A DNA stretch of 64,000 nt. Source: Cupriavidus sp. P-10. Lineage in GTDB: Bacteria; Pseudomonadota; Gammaproteobacteria; Burkholderiales; Burkholderiaceae. This document shows, one piece after another, positions 17,547-26,628 of the stretch. Under the pieces are notes generated by a model. It was not told where the DNA came from. It worked only from the letters and a program-made list of their open reading frames with translations, and ran no database searches. A program made the translations under genes and the position numbers. The stretch's first letter is position 1; every line of letters starts with the position of its first letter. The stretch covers positions 248,001-312,000 of the forward strand of contig NZ_AP025173.1 in NCBI RefSeq assembly GCF_003402535.2, written 5' to 3'.

Positions 17547-18470
17547 TTAAGCCGCGGCCCTGTCCCTGTGAGTCGGGCCAGGTATCTCGCCCAGAAAGTC
17601 GAGGAAGGCCGCAATACGGCGGGAGCCGCGCTGGTTAGGCAGATACAGCGCTGTAATTGCCGAGCTGGCACGATTGGGATTGACCGTCCAGTCATCGAAC
17701 AATGACGTCAGCTTGCCAGCCTGCACGTCCTCATCGACCATCCAATCCGGCAAAAGGCCGACGCCGCCGTCGGCGAGCGCCAGCTCGCGCAGCACCTCGG
17801 CATTGTTGCTGCGGAATCGCCCTGAGACAGGCACCTGAACCTCCTCGCCCTCGCGATGGAATGTCCAGACTTGAGGATGGGCCCCGTAGTTGAAGCGCAG
17901 ACACGAATGGTTTGCCAGTTCGATCGGCGATGCCGGGATTTCACGCTCAAGCAGGTATGCCGGGCTGGCAACGACCCTTCGCCGGAATACGCCAACCTGG
18001 CGCGCCACGACATCGTCGTACGATGCCGCGCTGCCGAGCCGGATCGACACGTCGATGCGCTCGCCGATCAGATCGACGATCTCGTCGGTCATTGTCACCT
18101 CAAGTTCCAGCTGGGGATACTTGGCCATCAGGCCGCCGAGGAACGGGGCAATGCAGCGACGTCCAAATGCGACGGGCAAAGATACGCGCAACTGACCGAC
18201 CGGCGTATCGCCCCGGTCAGCAATCAGTGAATCCGCCTCAGCCACGGCTTCAAGGATCTTGCGCGCCCGCTGGTAGTAGGCTGCACCGGCTTCGGAGACT
18301 GTTACCTGCCGCGTCGAACGGTTCAGGAGCACGGCGCCGAGCTCCTCCTCAAGTCCATCGATGGTGCGCGTGACCGACGAGGTGGCCAGGTTCAGCCGCC
18401 TGGCCGCTGCCGAAAATCCCTTGGCATCCACGGCCTCGACAAACATCTTCAGTGCCAGCAGCTTATCCAT
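17547..18470 (-). CDS. LysR-family transcriptional regulator
   Basis: The 307-residue LysR regulator begins MDKLLALKMFVEAVDAKGFS, with the recognition helix region AARRLNLATSSVTRTIDGLE and LLNRSTRQVTVSEAG. The effector domain runs from about residue 90 (QLRVSLPVAFGRRCIAPFLG). It is similar in style to the LysR at 4062 but reads on the minus strand. It lies 417 bp upstream of the aldolase-permease pair on the same strand, so it is the natural candidate to control that pair. Confidence 0.92.
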   Translation of the reverse strand: MDKLLALKMFVEAVDAKGFSAAARRLNLATSSVTRTIDGLEEELGAVLLNRSTRQVTVSEAGAAYYQRARKILEAVAEADSLIADRGDTPVGQLRVSLPVAFGRRCIAPFLGGLMAKYPQLELEVTMTDEIVDLIGERIDVSIRLGSAASYDDVVARQVGVFRRRVVASPAYLLEREIPASPIELANHSCLRFNYGAHPQVWTFHREGEEVQVPVSGRFRSNNAEVLRELALADGGVGLLPDWMVDEDVQAGKLTSLFDDWTVNPNRASSAITALYLPNQRGSRRIAAFLDFLGEIPGPTHRDRAAA

Positions 18471-18497
18471 GCCATGCGTCTCCGAGCTTGCGCCTGC

Positions 18498-19172
18498 TCA
18501 GGTGCGCGCCTGCCGCAGCTTGCGCATGGCTGCCGGCGCGCCGTTAAGGAACATATCAACCTGCTGCCGCACGGCCGCATCAATATCCACCGGTACCTTC
18601 AGACCATACACCCACCTGCGCAACCCGAGATAGAAGATCGACGCATGCAGACTCCAGATCATCTCGATTTCCGCCTCCAGCTCCGCCGCATTGCGCGGCT
18701 CGCCGATGCCGAACTCGGCCCGCACCTCGGCCAGCACCGGGAGGAAGACTCGGTTGCGCAATTTGCTGAGATACTTGTTGTTGATCCCTTCCCGCGTCAG
18801 GCCGGCGAAAATAAAGATCCGGATCCACTCCTCGCGCAAGATCACCGACGCGTAGTCGACATAAAAGGCAGGCAGGCGCTCGACGAGCGGCACGGACCGA
18901 TCGGCAATCTGCCGCTCCCACTCCCGGCGCCACTGGAATACCTCGTTGTAGACGCGGTCGATCAGCGCTTCCTTGTTTTCGAAGTAGCGGTACAGCAGCG
19001 GCTGGGTCACACCGATCTGCTTGGCCAGTTCACGCGTGCTGCCGGAGAAGCCATTGCGCGTGAAGTGCTCGATGGCCATGCGGACAATCTGCTCTTCCCG
19101 CTCCTCTGGTGGAAGCCGTCTACCGGTCTTCTCGGGCGCTTCCCCCCTCGCCCCTGTTTCCCCTCGCTCCAT
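18498..19172 (-). CDS. TetR-family regulator (TetR-1), paralogue of the one at 30882
   Basis: The 224-residue protein has an N-terminal TetR DNA-binding domain: IVRMAIEHFTRNGFSGSTRE, then LAKQIGVTQPLLYRYFENKE. I chose ATG 19172 because a G-rich ribosome-binding site precedes it and the length then equals that of the paralogue; a GTG five codons upstream is possible. It closely resembles TetR-2 at 30882-31556 along the whole length, and the stretch TQPLLYRYFENKEAL is identical. The two therefore probably recognise the same or overlapping operators. It is divergent from azlCD, which it may repress. Confidence 0.93.
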   Translation of the reverse strand: MERGETGARGEAPEKTGRRLPPEEREEQIVRMAIEHFTRNGFSGSTRELAKQIGVTQPLLYRYFENKEALIDRVYNEVFQWRREWERQIADRSVPLVERLPAFYVDYASVILREEWIRIFIFAGLTREGINNKYLSKLRNRVFLPVLAEVRAEFGIGEPRNAAELEAEIEMIWSLHASIFYLGLRRWVYGLKVPVDIDAAVRQQVDMFLNGAPAAMRKLRQART

Positions 19173-19524
19173 GCATCCCCCTGGCACCAGACAATGGCGT
19201 GTTACGCCTCCATTCTACCAATCAGGCGATAAATTGTAAGGCAAAGGCAGGGGCGAACCATTGGCCCTCCGATTGCGAAGAAGATCTCACGTTCCACTTC
19301 TGACGAGGCCCCGCGAAACCTATCAAGTCCCCGGCGAATGTATCACGCGGCACCAAGAAACCTACCTGGCATTGACTGCCAACGTTTCTGACATTTCTGG
19401 CATCAGACACCAAGCAACCAATCAATTTACCACAACAAAACAAGCAAATTGCTACCAAAAGCGCATACAATGCTTTCTTTGAATTGTGGCCTGACAAATC
19501 CGGCCAACGAAGGACTGTAGTGAG
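19173..19524. other. 352-bp divergent TetR-1/azlC intergenic region, relatively AT-rich
   Basis: No gene is seen. The part from about 19380 to 19500 is visibly poorer in G+C than the neighbours. A TCTGA-N11-TCAGA dyad is at 19387-19407. A weak dyad (CGCCT...AGGCG with flanking TTA/TAA) is at 19202-19232, close to the TetR-1 start, and could serve autoregulation. Confidence 0.4.
19202..19232. promoter_or_regulatory. weak dyad near the TetR-1 start
   Basis: TTACGCCT, a 14-base spacer and AGGCGATAA form an imperfect inverted repeat ending in GATAA, as the 27-kb operator does. It lies 30 bp upstream of the TetR-1 start codon. Similarity to the 27-kb site beyond the GATAA end is low. Confidence 0.25.
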
Positions 19525-20292
19525 ATGGAAGCAGTAGAGGGCCAGAACGTTGGAAGACGCCCGGCACAGGTTCAGCAACTTGCGGAGTTGAAGCGGGGAG
19601 CTAGGGACAGCGTGCCCATGCTGGTTGGCTTTGTTCCCTTTGGCCTCGTACTCGGCGCACAGGCGGCTCGCCACGGCCTGAACCCTGCGGAAGTCTCCCT
19701 GATGACCGGCCTGAACTTTGCCGGCGGCTCGGAATTTGCCGCAATCGCCTTGTGGGCGTCCCCGCCCAGCGTTCTTCTGATTGTTGCGATCACCTTGCTG
19801 GTCAATAGCCGCCATCTCCTGATGGGCGCAGTGCTCGCACCATTGCTTCACCACCTGCCTCGGCGCAAGGCACTAGCTGCGCTGTTCGTGATGTGCGACG
19901 AAAGCTGGGCGTTCGGGCTGGCAGATGCAAAACAACGCGCCCAACGCCAGCGAACGCCCGTGTTGCCCGTGTTGAGCCTGCCGTATTACTGGGGCGTCGC
20001 AGCCCCGTTCTATCTGACATGGGTCGGGTGCACTGCCATCGGCGCGGCAGTTGGACCGATACTTGGTGATGTTGAGGCCTACGGCTTCCACATGGCTTTC
20101 CCTGCCGTGTTTCTGGTGCTGATGCGTGGCATGTGGAAAGACCTTCGCACAGCCAGGCCATGGCTTGTCAGCCTGGCCGTCGCGGCGATTACACATCTTC
20201 TGGTGCCTGGCGCCTGGTATGTGTTGGCCGGTGCCTTGTCCGGCGTCACCGCCGCATACTGGATGGCTGATCGCAAGGAGGCGAAGCAGTGA
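19525..20292 (+). CDS. azlC: AzlC-family branched-chain amino-acid exporter, large subunit
   Basis: The 255-residue membrane protein of the AzlC/YgaZ family has DSVPMLVGFVPFGLVLGAQA as the first membrane segment, MTGLNFAGGSEFAAIALWAS as the conserved family block, and LVNSRHLLMGAVLAPLLHHL near residue 95. AzlC with AzlD exports branched-chain amino acids or analogues across the inner membrane. It overlaps the azlD start by four bases (GTGA) and is divergent from TetR-1. Export of an amino acid or analogue is the expected role; the substrate here is not shown by sequence. Confidence 0.94.
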   Translation: MEAVEGQNVGRRPAQVQQLAELKRGARDSVPMLVGFVPFGLVLGAQAARHGLNPAEVSLMTGLNFAGGSEFAAIALWASPPSVLLIVAITLLVNSRHLLMGAVLAPLLHHLPRRKALAALFVMCDESWAFGLADAKQRAQRQRTPVLPVLSLPYYWGVAAPFYLTWVGCTAIGAAVGPILGDVEAYGFHMAFPAVFLVLMRGMWKDLRTARPWLVSLAVAAITHLLVPGAWYVLAGALSGVTAAYWMADRKEAKQ

Positions 20293-20585
20293 CATTCCTT
20301 ACACTTGCCACGATCTTCGCTATGGCCTCGGTCACTTATCTGACGCGTATCGGAGGGTACCTCCTGCTGCACAACAGGAAACTGAGTCCGCGCGCTGCCG
20401 CCACGCTGGAAGTCGCACCGGGATGCGTACTGATTTCAGTCATTGCGCCATATTTTGTATCGGATCGCCCCGCCGACCTCGCAGCCCTCGCACTGACTTT
20501 AGCGGCCGCCACGCGGCTCTCGATCCTTCCTACCGTCGTGATCGGCATCGCTTCTGCGGGGACACTGCGATATTTGCTCGGCTAA
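20289..20585 (+). CDS. azlD: AzlD-family exporter small subunit
   Basis: The 98-residue protein has three to four membrane helices (FLTLATIFAMASVTYLTRIG, then ATLEVAPGCVLISVIAPYFV), the length and pattern of AzlD/YgaH. The start is GTG at 20289, overlapping the azlC stop as GTGA, with GGAGG inside the azlC end as ribosome-binding site. It forms the exporter with AzlC. Confidence 0.92.
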   Translation: MTFLTLATIFAMASVTYLTRIGGYLLLHNRKLSPRAAATLEVAPGCVLISVIAPYFVSDRPADLAALALTLAAATRLSILPTVVIGIASAGTLRYLLG

Positions 20586-20612
20586 TTGACGCACGACGCA
20601 AGTAACGGCGCC

Positions 20613-21884
20613 TCACCCCTGATGGGCCAGGTGCTGATGAACGAACGACACCGCCATGGCGCCCTCGCCCACAGCCGACGCAACCCGCTTGATCGAGTTG
20701 TGCCGAACGTCGCCTGCTGCAAACGAGCCTGGCACGCTCGTCTCGAGATAAAACGGCGCTCTTTGCAGCGGCCACGACTCGGGGGCACGTCCATCCCGCA
20801 ACAAATCAGGCCCCGTGACCAGATACCCGGCGGCGTCCCGCACGATGTCGGTATTGCGAGCCCATTCGGTATGTGGTGCCCCGCCGATACACACGAAGAT
20901 GCGCGTGGCGGCAAGTGTTTCCGTCCCGCCGTTCACGCGATCGCGAACCGTTACCTCTCGCAAGCGATGGTCCCCGTCGACAGCAACCACTTCGCAGTTG
21001 CTGACGACACGCACGACACTCGATCGCTCGATCTTCTTCACGAGATAGTCCGAGAGCGTTGCGGCCAGCGACGGGCCTCGCACAAGCATCACAACCTCGT
21101 CGGCGTACTCGGACAGGTGCATGGCCGCCTGACCGGCGGAGTTACCTCCGCCTACCACATAAACCGTTTCACCTTTGCATATGGGTGCTTCGCTTGCGCC
21201 CGCCCCGTAGAACAACCCCGCGTGCAAAAAGCGGCTCTCGTTCGGCAGGTTCAACCTTCGCCATTCGATGCCCGTCGCGCAGATGTTGGTCTTTGCCCTG
21301 AGCTTCGAGCCATCGGCCATGTCGACGATGATTTGACCATTCTCGAACGTAGCATTGACACCCTCGCGCATCTGGAGAATCTCGGCACCAAATCGAACGG
21401 CTTGCTGGCGGGCGCGTTCCGCCAGCTCGGCACCACTGATGCCTTGCGGAAAACCCATGTAGTTCTCGATCAGCGATGAGCAGCCCGCCTGTCCACCTAC
21501 CGCGTGACGTTCGATAAGAACGGTCTTGAGCCCCTCGCTTGCAGCGTAAACGGCCGCACTCAATCCGGCTGGGCCCGCACCGTAGATGGAAACGTCGTAT
21601 TCTCGCAGCCGCGGTACCTGCACCCATCCCAGTCGCGCGGCGACCTCCTTGACGCTCGGATCAAACAAGCGCGTTCCGTCCGGAAACTCACAAACGGGCA
21701 AACGTGTATCGTCCAATCCACGGATGCCGGGTATCGTCCTGGCGTCCTCATCCGACTGCAAAGGCCTCCAGTCGAACGCGACAACACTACGGTTCAGGAA
21801 GTCCCTCAACTCGAAGGCCTTCTTGCTGTCCGTCGCGCCGGTAAGGACAACTCTCGCACGCCGTTCGGTGTCATCAGTCTTCAT
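20613..21884 (-). CDS. thioredoxin-reductase-like FAD oxidoreductase without the redox CxxC
   Basis: Of 423 residues, 1-95 form a thioredoxin-like N-domain (FELRDFLNRSVVAFDWRPLQ). Residues 97-420 resemble thioredoxin reductase: FAD motif SIYGAGPAGLSAAVYAASEG, NADPH motif VYVVGGGNSAGQAAMHLSEY, and FAD closing motif GSFAAGDVRHNSIKRVASAV. The CxxC that thioredoxin reductases carry in the NADPH domain is absent; the matching stretch (FYGAGASEAPICKG) has a single Cys. It may pass electrons to another partner. This layout is seen in proteins with an extra response-regulator domain, which is missing here. It lies 28 bp after the LivF-like gene and is probably the last gene of that operon. Confidence 0.88.
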   Translation of the reverse strand: MKTDDTERRARVVLTGATDSKKAFELRDFLNRSVVAFDWRPLQSDEDARTIPGIRGLDDTRLPVCEFPDGTRLFDPSVKEVAARLGWVQVPRLREYDVSIYGAGPAGLSAAVYAASEGLKTVLIERHAVGGQAGCSSLIENYMGFPQGISGAELAERARQQAVRFGAEILQMREGVNATFENGQIIVDMADGSKLRAKTNICATGIEWRRLNLPNESRFLHAGLFYGAGASEAPICKGETVYVVGGGNSAGQAAMHLSEYADEVVMLVRGPSLAATLSDYLVKKIERSSVVRVVSNCEVVAVDGDHRLREVTVRDRVNGGTETLAATRIFVCIGGAPHTEWARNTDIVRDAAGYLVTGPDLLRDGRAPESWPLQRAPFYLETSVPGSFAAGDVRHNSIKRVASAVGEGAMAVSFVHQHLAHQG

Positions 21885-21912
21885 GGCTTCTGGCCCTCCG
21901 TCACTCGTCTGA

Positions 21913-22617
21913 TCAGACCGAGCAATACCGCTCCTGGATTTCCTCGTCGCCCAGCATTGCTTGCGCCGTACCGCTGTAGACTACCTCGCCCTGATCCAGA
22001 ATATAGGCGCGGTCGGCAATTCTCAAGGCCAGGCCCACGTTCTGTTCGATGAGGAGAATCGTGACTCCGGCGCGCTTCAATGCCGCGAAATACTCGAACA
22101 TTTCATCCACGAGAACTGGCATGATCCCTTCGGACGGCTCGTCGAGCAGCACCATCTTCGGCTTCGATGCCACTGCCCGCGCAATGGCAAGCATTTGCTG
22201 CTCACCGCCAGACATTGTCACTGCCTGCTGGTCGAGCCGCTCCTTCAGTCGAGGAAAAGTCTCGGCAATTTCATCAATGACATCCGACTCTCGTGTACGG
22301 TGCGGCGACGCGAGCAGTCCGAGTCGAATGTTTTCCCGAACAGTGAGACCAGGTACGATGCGACGCTCCTCCGGGACGTAGGCGAGTTGCCGCAAGTATC
22401 TCTTATGCGCAGGCTGCCCCAGGAGTTCAACGCCTTCAAACTTTACCGACCCGGTGACCTTGGACATGAGACCAGCGATGGACTTCACGGTAGTGGTCTT
22501 ACCTGCCCCATTGCGGCCGATAAGACAGACCAGCTCGCCCTCACCAACCTTGAGGTCGACACCTTGCAATACGTGACTCGACCCGTACCAGGCGTTGAGA
22601 TTCGCAACTTCCAGCAT
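21913..22617 (-). CDS. branched-chain-type ABC importer ATPase (LivF-like), system 1
   Basis: The 234-residue ABC ATPase has Walker A GRNGAGKTTT, signature MSGGEQQMLAIARAVASKPK and Walker B MVLLDEPSEGI. LivF-type ATPases pair with LivG to power uptake through the HAAT family permeases. The start at 22617 is 9 bp after the LivG-like stop. It is the fifth gene of the SBP-H-M-G-F operon. Importers of this type in Burkholderiales carry branched-chain amino acids but also aromatic or aliphatic acids and urea, so the substrate is open. Confidence 0.93.
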   Translation of the reverse strand: MLEVANLNAWYGSSHVLQGVDLKVGEGELVCLIGRNGAGKTTTVKSIAGLMSKVTGSVKFEGVELLGQPAHKRYLRQLAYVPEERRIVPGLTVRENIRLGLLASPHRTRESDVIDEIAETFPRLKERLDQQAVTMSGGEQQMLAIARAVASKPKMVLLDEPSEGIMPVLVDEMFEYFAALKRAGVTILLIEQNVGLALRIADRAYILDQGEVVYSGTAQAMLGDEEIQERYCSV

Positions 22618-22626
22618 GATGTGCCC

Positions 22627-23379
22627 TCAATGGTTGCCTTGTCCAAGGTACACGCGCTTCACCAAATCATTGGCCCGGATATCATCCGGCGTACCTTCCG
22701 CGATCAGTTCACCGTGATGCAGGACTACGACACGCTCGCTGATCCCCATGACAAGCTTCATCTTGTGCTCGACAAGCACGACCGTCCGCTGTTCCACGAG
22801 TCGGCGGATAAGTCCCATCATCACCTTTGTTTCCTCCGGGCTCATTCCCGCGGTCGGCTCATCCATCAGTAGCAACTTCGGTTGAGCAGCAAGAGCGACG
22901 GCGATCTCGAGGCACCGTTGCTGCCCATGCGCGAGTTCCCTGGCGAAGCTCTTTGCGCGGCCAGAAAGTCCCACTGTCTCCAGCAGGACGCTGGCTTGCT
23001 CCGTCAGCCCCGACAAGGCTGAGCGTCGGCGCCACATACCGTAGCGCGAAACGTGCGCTTGCAAAGCAATCCGTACGTTTTCGAGCACGGTGAAGTTCGG
23101 AAAAAGGCTGGTGATCTGAAACGACTTGGCGATCCCGATATGCGCGAACTCGTGTTGCCGCATGCCGGTGATATCCCTGCCCATGAACAGAATCCGACCT
23201 TCACTAGGCGCGAACGCACCGGACAGCAGGTTGAAGTAGGTACTCTTTCCAGCGCCGTTAGGGCCGATGATAGACGTCAGCATTCCGGGGCGAATGCTCA
23301 CGCTCACATCAGTGAGCGCCTTGAAGTCACCGAAGCGCTTGCTGACCCCTCTGGTTTCAATAATGGCGTCAGCGCTCAT
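22627..23379 (-). CDS. branched-chain-type ABC importer ATPase (LivG-like), system 1
   Basis: The 250-residue ABC ATPase has Walker A IGPNGAGKSTYFNLLSGAF, Q-loop region SFQITSLFPNFTVLENVRIA, signature ELAHGQQRCLEIAVALAAQP and Walker B LLLMDEPTAGMSPEET. The signature reads AHGQQ instead of SGGQQ, a common LivG variant. The start at 23379 (MSADAIIE) overlaps the end of the LivM-like gene by 11 bases, showing translational coupling. A longer frame to 23457 overlaps LivM more and has no resemblance. Confidence 0.93.
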   Translation of the reverse strand: MSADAIIETRGVSKRFGDFKALTDVSVSIRPGMLTSIIGPNGAGKSTYFNLLSGAFAPSEGRILFMGRDITGMRQHEFAHIGIAKSFQITSLFPNFTVLENVRIALQAHVSRYGMWRRRSALSGLTEQASVLLETVGLSGRAKSFARELAHGQQRCLEIAVALAAQPKLLLMDEPTAGMSPEETKVMMGLIRRLVEQRTVVLVEHKMKLVMGISERVVVLHHGELIAEGTPDDIRANDLVKRVYLGQGNH

Positions 23380-24373
23380 GGTGCACCTTCTCCAGAAACG
23401 TGCCCCAGACGCCCTTTGGGAAGAAGAGCACGAAGACCACGAAGACCGCCCCGACAATCAGCTGCCAGTGCTCAGTCCAGCCTGAAGCAAAATCCTGAAT
23501 AAGCAGGAACAGCGCCGCGCCGACGAACGGACCGAAATAAGTGCCCATGCCTCCGAGCAGGCACAACATTACAACCATCCCGGACGTCGAGTAATGGAGT
23601 GTTTCAATGGGAACACTTCCGAGATGGATAGCGTTGAGCGCTCCGGCAAGGGCGCAGAAGGCGGCGGAAAGGACGAATGCCAACAGCTTCGTGCGTTCAA
23701 TATCGAAACCACAGGCACGGGCGCGAGCTTCGTTCTCGCGGACGGCTTCGATAACGCCACCCAGAGGAGATGCGAGGATGCGAGAGAGCACCCAAAGAGA
23801 GACCGAGACGAGCGCGAAGATGAAGTAGTACTTCTGCAACGGATCGAGCAGGTCCAGACGGAATCCAAAGAGATCCAGCTCGGCAATGTTCACGCCTCGC
23901 AATCCGTTCTCCCCCCCGGAGCTTGGCATCTGATAAACCAGGAAGTAAACACATTGGGACAGCGCCAGCGTCACCATCGCAAAGTAGATGCCCCTGGTCC
24001 GAATGGCCAGGAGTCCCATCACGAGGGCTACCATGCAGCCAGCGACCATGGCCGCGGGAATCGCCGCCCACCATGCCAATTGGTACTGTGCGATAAGAAT
24101 GCCCGCCGAATATGCACCGACCCCGAGGAATGCGGCATGGCCAAACGAAAGGAGACCGGTGTATCCGAACAGCAGGTTGAAGCCGACTGCAAACAGTCCA
24201 TAGATCAGAACGTTGATGGCCAATGAGTGGTAGGGCACCAGCCATGGAAATGCCGCGAAGAAGACGACAGTCGCCAGGACGCGGTGCATCGCGACAACCC
24301 TGCACATCTGGCTTGCAAGTCCGGTAGCTTCATTCCTTAGGCGAATGGCGCCATGAACATGGAAGTTCTTCAT
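23369..24373 (-). CDS. branched-chain-type ABC importer permease (LivM-like), system 1
   Basis: The 334-residue inner-membrane permease has the family blocks YGLFAVGFNLLFGYTGLLSF, GHAAFLGVGAYSAG and VRENEARARACGFDIERTKL, the conserved cytoplasmic coupling loop of LivM. The start overlaps the LivH-like stop by four bases (ATGA). It forms the translocation pore with the LivH-like protein. Confidence 0.92.
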   Translation of the reverse strand: MKNFHVHGAIRLRNEATGLASQMCRVVAMHRVLATVVFFAAFPWLVPYHSLAINVLIYGLFAVGFNLLFGYTGLLSFGHAAFLGVGAYSAGILIAQYQLAWWAAIPAAMVAGCMVALVMGLLAIRTRGIYFAMVTLALSQCVYFLVYQMPSSGGENGLRGVNIAELDLFGFRLDLLDPLQKYYFIFALVSVSLWVLSRILASPLGGVIEAVRENEARARACGFDIERTKLLAFVLSAAFCALAGALNAIHLGSVPIETLHYSTSGMVVMLCLLGGMGTYFGPFVGAALFLLIQDFASGWTEHWQLIVGAVFVVFVLFFPKGVWGTFLEKVHHER

Positions 24374-25251
24374 GTCATCAATCCTGTTCGGCCGAAGAGT
24401 CCTTGCGGCCGGATGAGAAGCACTGCGGCCATGATCACGAACATGGACACCTTCGCTGCCTCAGGGAAGAAGAGTACGGCCATGCTCTCCACAACGCCGA
24501 CAAGCAAGCCCGCCACGACGGCACCCATCAAGGACCCCATCCCGCCCACAACGGTAACAACGAAAGCTACAGTGAGAACGGACGTCCCCATTTCCGGCGA
24601 TACGCCTTGCAACGGCGCCGACAGGACGCCAGCCAGCGCCGCAATGCCAGTACCCATCCCGAACACGATCAGCCAGACACGTGAGACGTCGATGCCAAGT
24701 ACGCGAACAATGACCGGGTCACGGGCTCCTGCCCGGACAATCAGGCCGAATGGCGTCCGCTCGATCAGCAACCACAAGGCGAGCAGCAGAAGCGAAACGA
24801 CGCCGATCACAAACAATCGGTAGGTAGGAAAATCGGCAAAGCCAAGATTAGTAGCCCCTTGCAGGACTTCCGGGGTGTCGAACGGCAGCCCGGCCTTTCC
24901 GAACCAGATACGTATGGCCTCGACCATGATGTATGACAAGCCGAAGGTGAGCAGAAGCGGGTAGTCGATACCGCGACCATACAAGGGGCGAATCAGCCAT
25001 CGCTCGCATAGCATGCCAATGGCCGCAACGGTCAACGGAGCAACTACGAGCGCAGCCCAGAAGCTTCCTGTCTTTTCGACAGCCAGCAGCCCAACATAGG
25101 CGCCTATCATGTAGAAGGCGCCGTGCGCAAAATTGACAACTGTCAGCATCCCGAAGATAAGGGACAGGCCGACCGCCAGCAGCACGTAAATTGCACCTAG
25201 CGCCAGCCCTGTAAAGAGCTGCAGTGCCAGTAGATCTAATGAGATTTCCAT
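24370..25251 (-). CDS. branched-chain-type ABC importer permease (LivH-like), system 1
   Basis: The 293-residue permease begins LLALQLFTGLALGAIYVLLA and continues VGLSLIFGMLTVVNFAHGAF, the LivH hallmark, with SAPLQGVSPEMGTSVLTVAF and GGMGSLMGAVVAGLLVGVVE near the end. It is 156 bp after the binding-protein gene and coupled to LivM by an ATGA overlap. Confidence 0.93.
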   Translation of the reverse strand: MEISLDLLALQLFTGLALGAIYVLLAVGLSLIFGMLTVVNFAHGAFYMIGAYVGLLAVEKTGSFWAALVVAPLTVAAIGMLCERWLIRPLYGRGIDYPLLLTFGLSYIMVEAIRIWFGKAGLPFDTPEVLQGATNLGFADFPTYRLFVIGVVSLLLLALWLLIERTPFGLIVRAGARDPVIVRVLGIDVSRVWLIVFGMGTGIAALAGVLSAPLQGVSPEMGTSVLTVAFVVTVVGGMGSLMGAVVAGLLVGVVESMAVLFFPEAAKVSMFVIMAAVLLIRPQGLFGRTGLMT

Positions 25252-25407
25252 CGCTTTCCCGCCTCTCGCCGTGCGCCCGCTACGACAGCCCTAAAACTTC
25301 CTCTGGCGACGCTGCAGGTGCAAGGCGCTAGCCACGATCAGTGACATCATGCTCCGTAGGGACGACCAGCGTTGTAACGGATCGCCCCATACCGACCTGC
25401 CGATAGC

Positions 25408-26628
25408 TCAGCCCTTGAAGCCGAGTTCGGTGCACGGACGCAACAGCTTCTCGCTGGCTGGTTCGACGTGCAAAACCTTGAACACGTCGTCGGGATTGGC
25501 CGCTTCCTTGGAGTTCGACTGGATCACAAGTACCGACTGAACGGATTGCTGGTCACAGGGTCTGTAGTACTGCTGCCCCTTGTAGGTGTCATATTTCAGG
25601 TTGCGCAGCGCCGTCGCGACCTTTTCCGTCTCGCTGCTACCGGCGGACTTGACCGCCAGGAGCAATGACTTGACGGCCGAGTATGCCATCGCGCCATAGT
25701 CAGACGGGTAGCGTCCCTCGTTCTTGGCCCGGAAAGCCGCATTGAAGGCTTTCGCGGATGACGTTGTCGCTTCCATCTCCCAGAAGTACTGCGTCCCGCC
25801 AATGACACCTTCATATGTGTTAGCCCCGCCTGCGACGCGAGAGGTGTAAGTCATCACGGGGGTGACGAACTTTATGGACTTCTTCATGCCGTAGTCCGAG
25901 GCCTGCTTGATGGAGATCTGGTTATCGCGGCCGAAGTTGTTGAATATCAGCACATCCGGCTTGAGTGCCATCAGCCGTGGCAGAAAGGTGGAGTAGTCCT
26001 GTTGCCCAAGCGGATGCCGCACTTCGCCAACCACCTCGGCGCCAAGGTCTTTGGCCACTCGCGTGAAGCCGCGCGTCATCTCGTGGCCATAGGCGTAGTC
26101 AGCGGTCAGGAAGGCAATACGCATCCCCTTCTTGAAGACATAGCGGCCCACGGCCTGCGTCGTCATGTGGGGATTCATTGCCTCATGAAACGTGTAAGGG
26201 CTCGCATCGGTCGCCTCATTAATGACGTCGGACTGACTGATCGAGATATAGATGACCTTGCGCTGCTTGGTAACGTTGTTGATGGATAGCTGCGTCGCGG
26301 CAGAAAGACCACCTACGATGAACTGCGCACCGTCCTTCTCGAGCAATTCCAGGGTCCGCGTGGCTGCCTCACCGGGATTGAGCTTGTCGTCACGCACCAG
26401 CAACTCGGCCTTGCGGCCGTTCAGACCGCCGGCATCATTGAATTCCTTGACGGCCAGCTCGGCATTTCGCACCTGGTCCTTTGCCTCCGCGCCGTAGGGA
26501 CCGGTAAGCGGTACAGGAAGCCCAATCTTGATCGTCTGTGCTTGCGCACCCACGGCGAGCAAGCCAGCGAACACCCCAATACAGAAGCGACGAGCGGTGC
26601 GCTGCGCACCCATGACTGCATGTCCCAT
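25408..26628 (-). CDS. periplasmic substrate-binding protein of Liv-type ABC system 1
   Basis: The 406-residue protein has a signal peptide (RRFCIGVFAGLLAVGAQA, cut after about residue 30) and a type I periplasmic-binding fold: TIKIGLPVPLTGPYGAEAKD, GGLSAATQLSINNVTKQRKV and AFLTADYAYGHEMTRGF. It delivers the substrate to the LivHM pore. AGGAG lies 7 bases before ATG 26628. It is the first gene of a minus-strand operon and faces the VOC/monooxygenase operon across the dyad-bearing gap, so its cargo may be the monooxygenase substrate. Confidence 0.93.
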   Translation of the reverse strand: MGHAVMGAQRTARRFCIGVFAGLLAVGAQAQTIKIGLPVPLTGPYGAEAKDQVRNAELAVKEFNDAGGLNGRKAELLVRDDKLNPGEAATRTLELLEKDGAQFIVGGLSAATQLSINNVTKQRKVIYISISQSDVINEATDASPYTFHEAMNPHMTTQAVGRYVFKKGMRIAFLTADYAYGHEMTRGFTRVAKDLGAEVVGEVRHPLGQQDYSTFLPRLMALKPDVLIFNNFGRDNQISIKQASDYGMKKSIKFVTPVMTYTSRVAGGANTYEGVIGGTQYFWEMEATTSSAKAFNAAFRAKNEGRYPSDYGAMAYSAVKSLLLAVKSAGSSETEKVATALRNLKYDTYKGQQYYRPCDQQSVQSVLVIQSNSKEAANPDDVFKVLHVEPASEKLLRPCTELGFKG

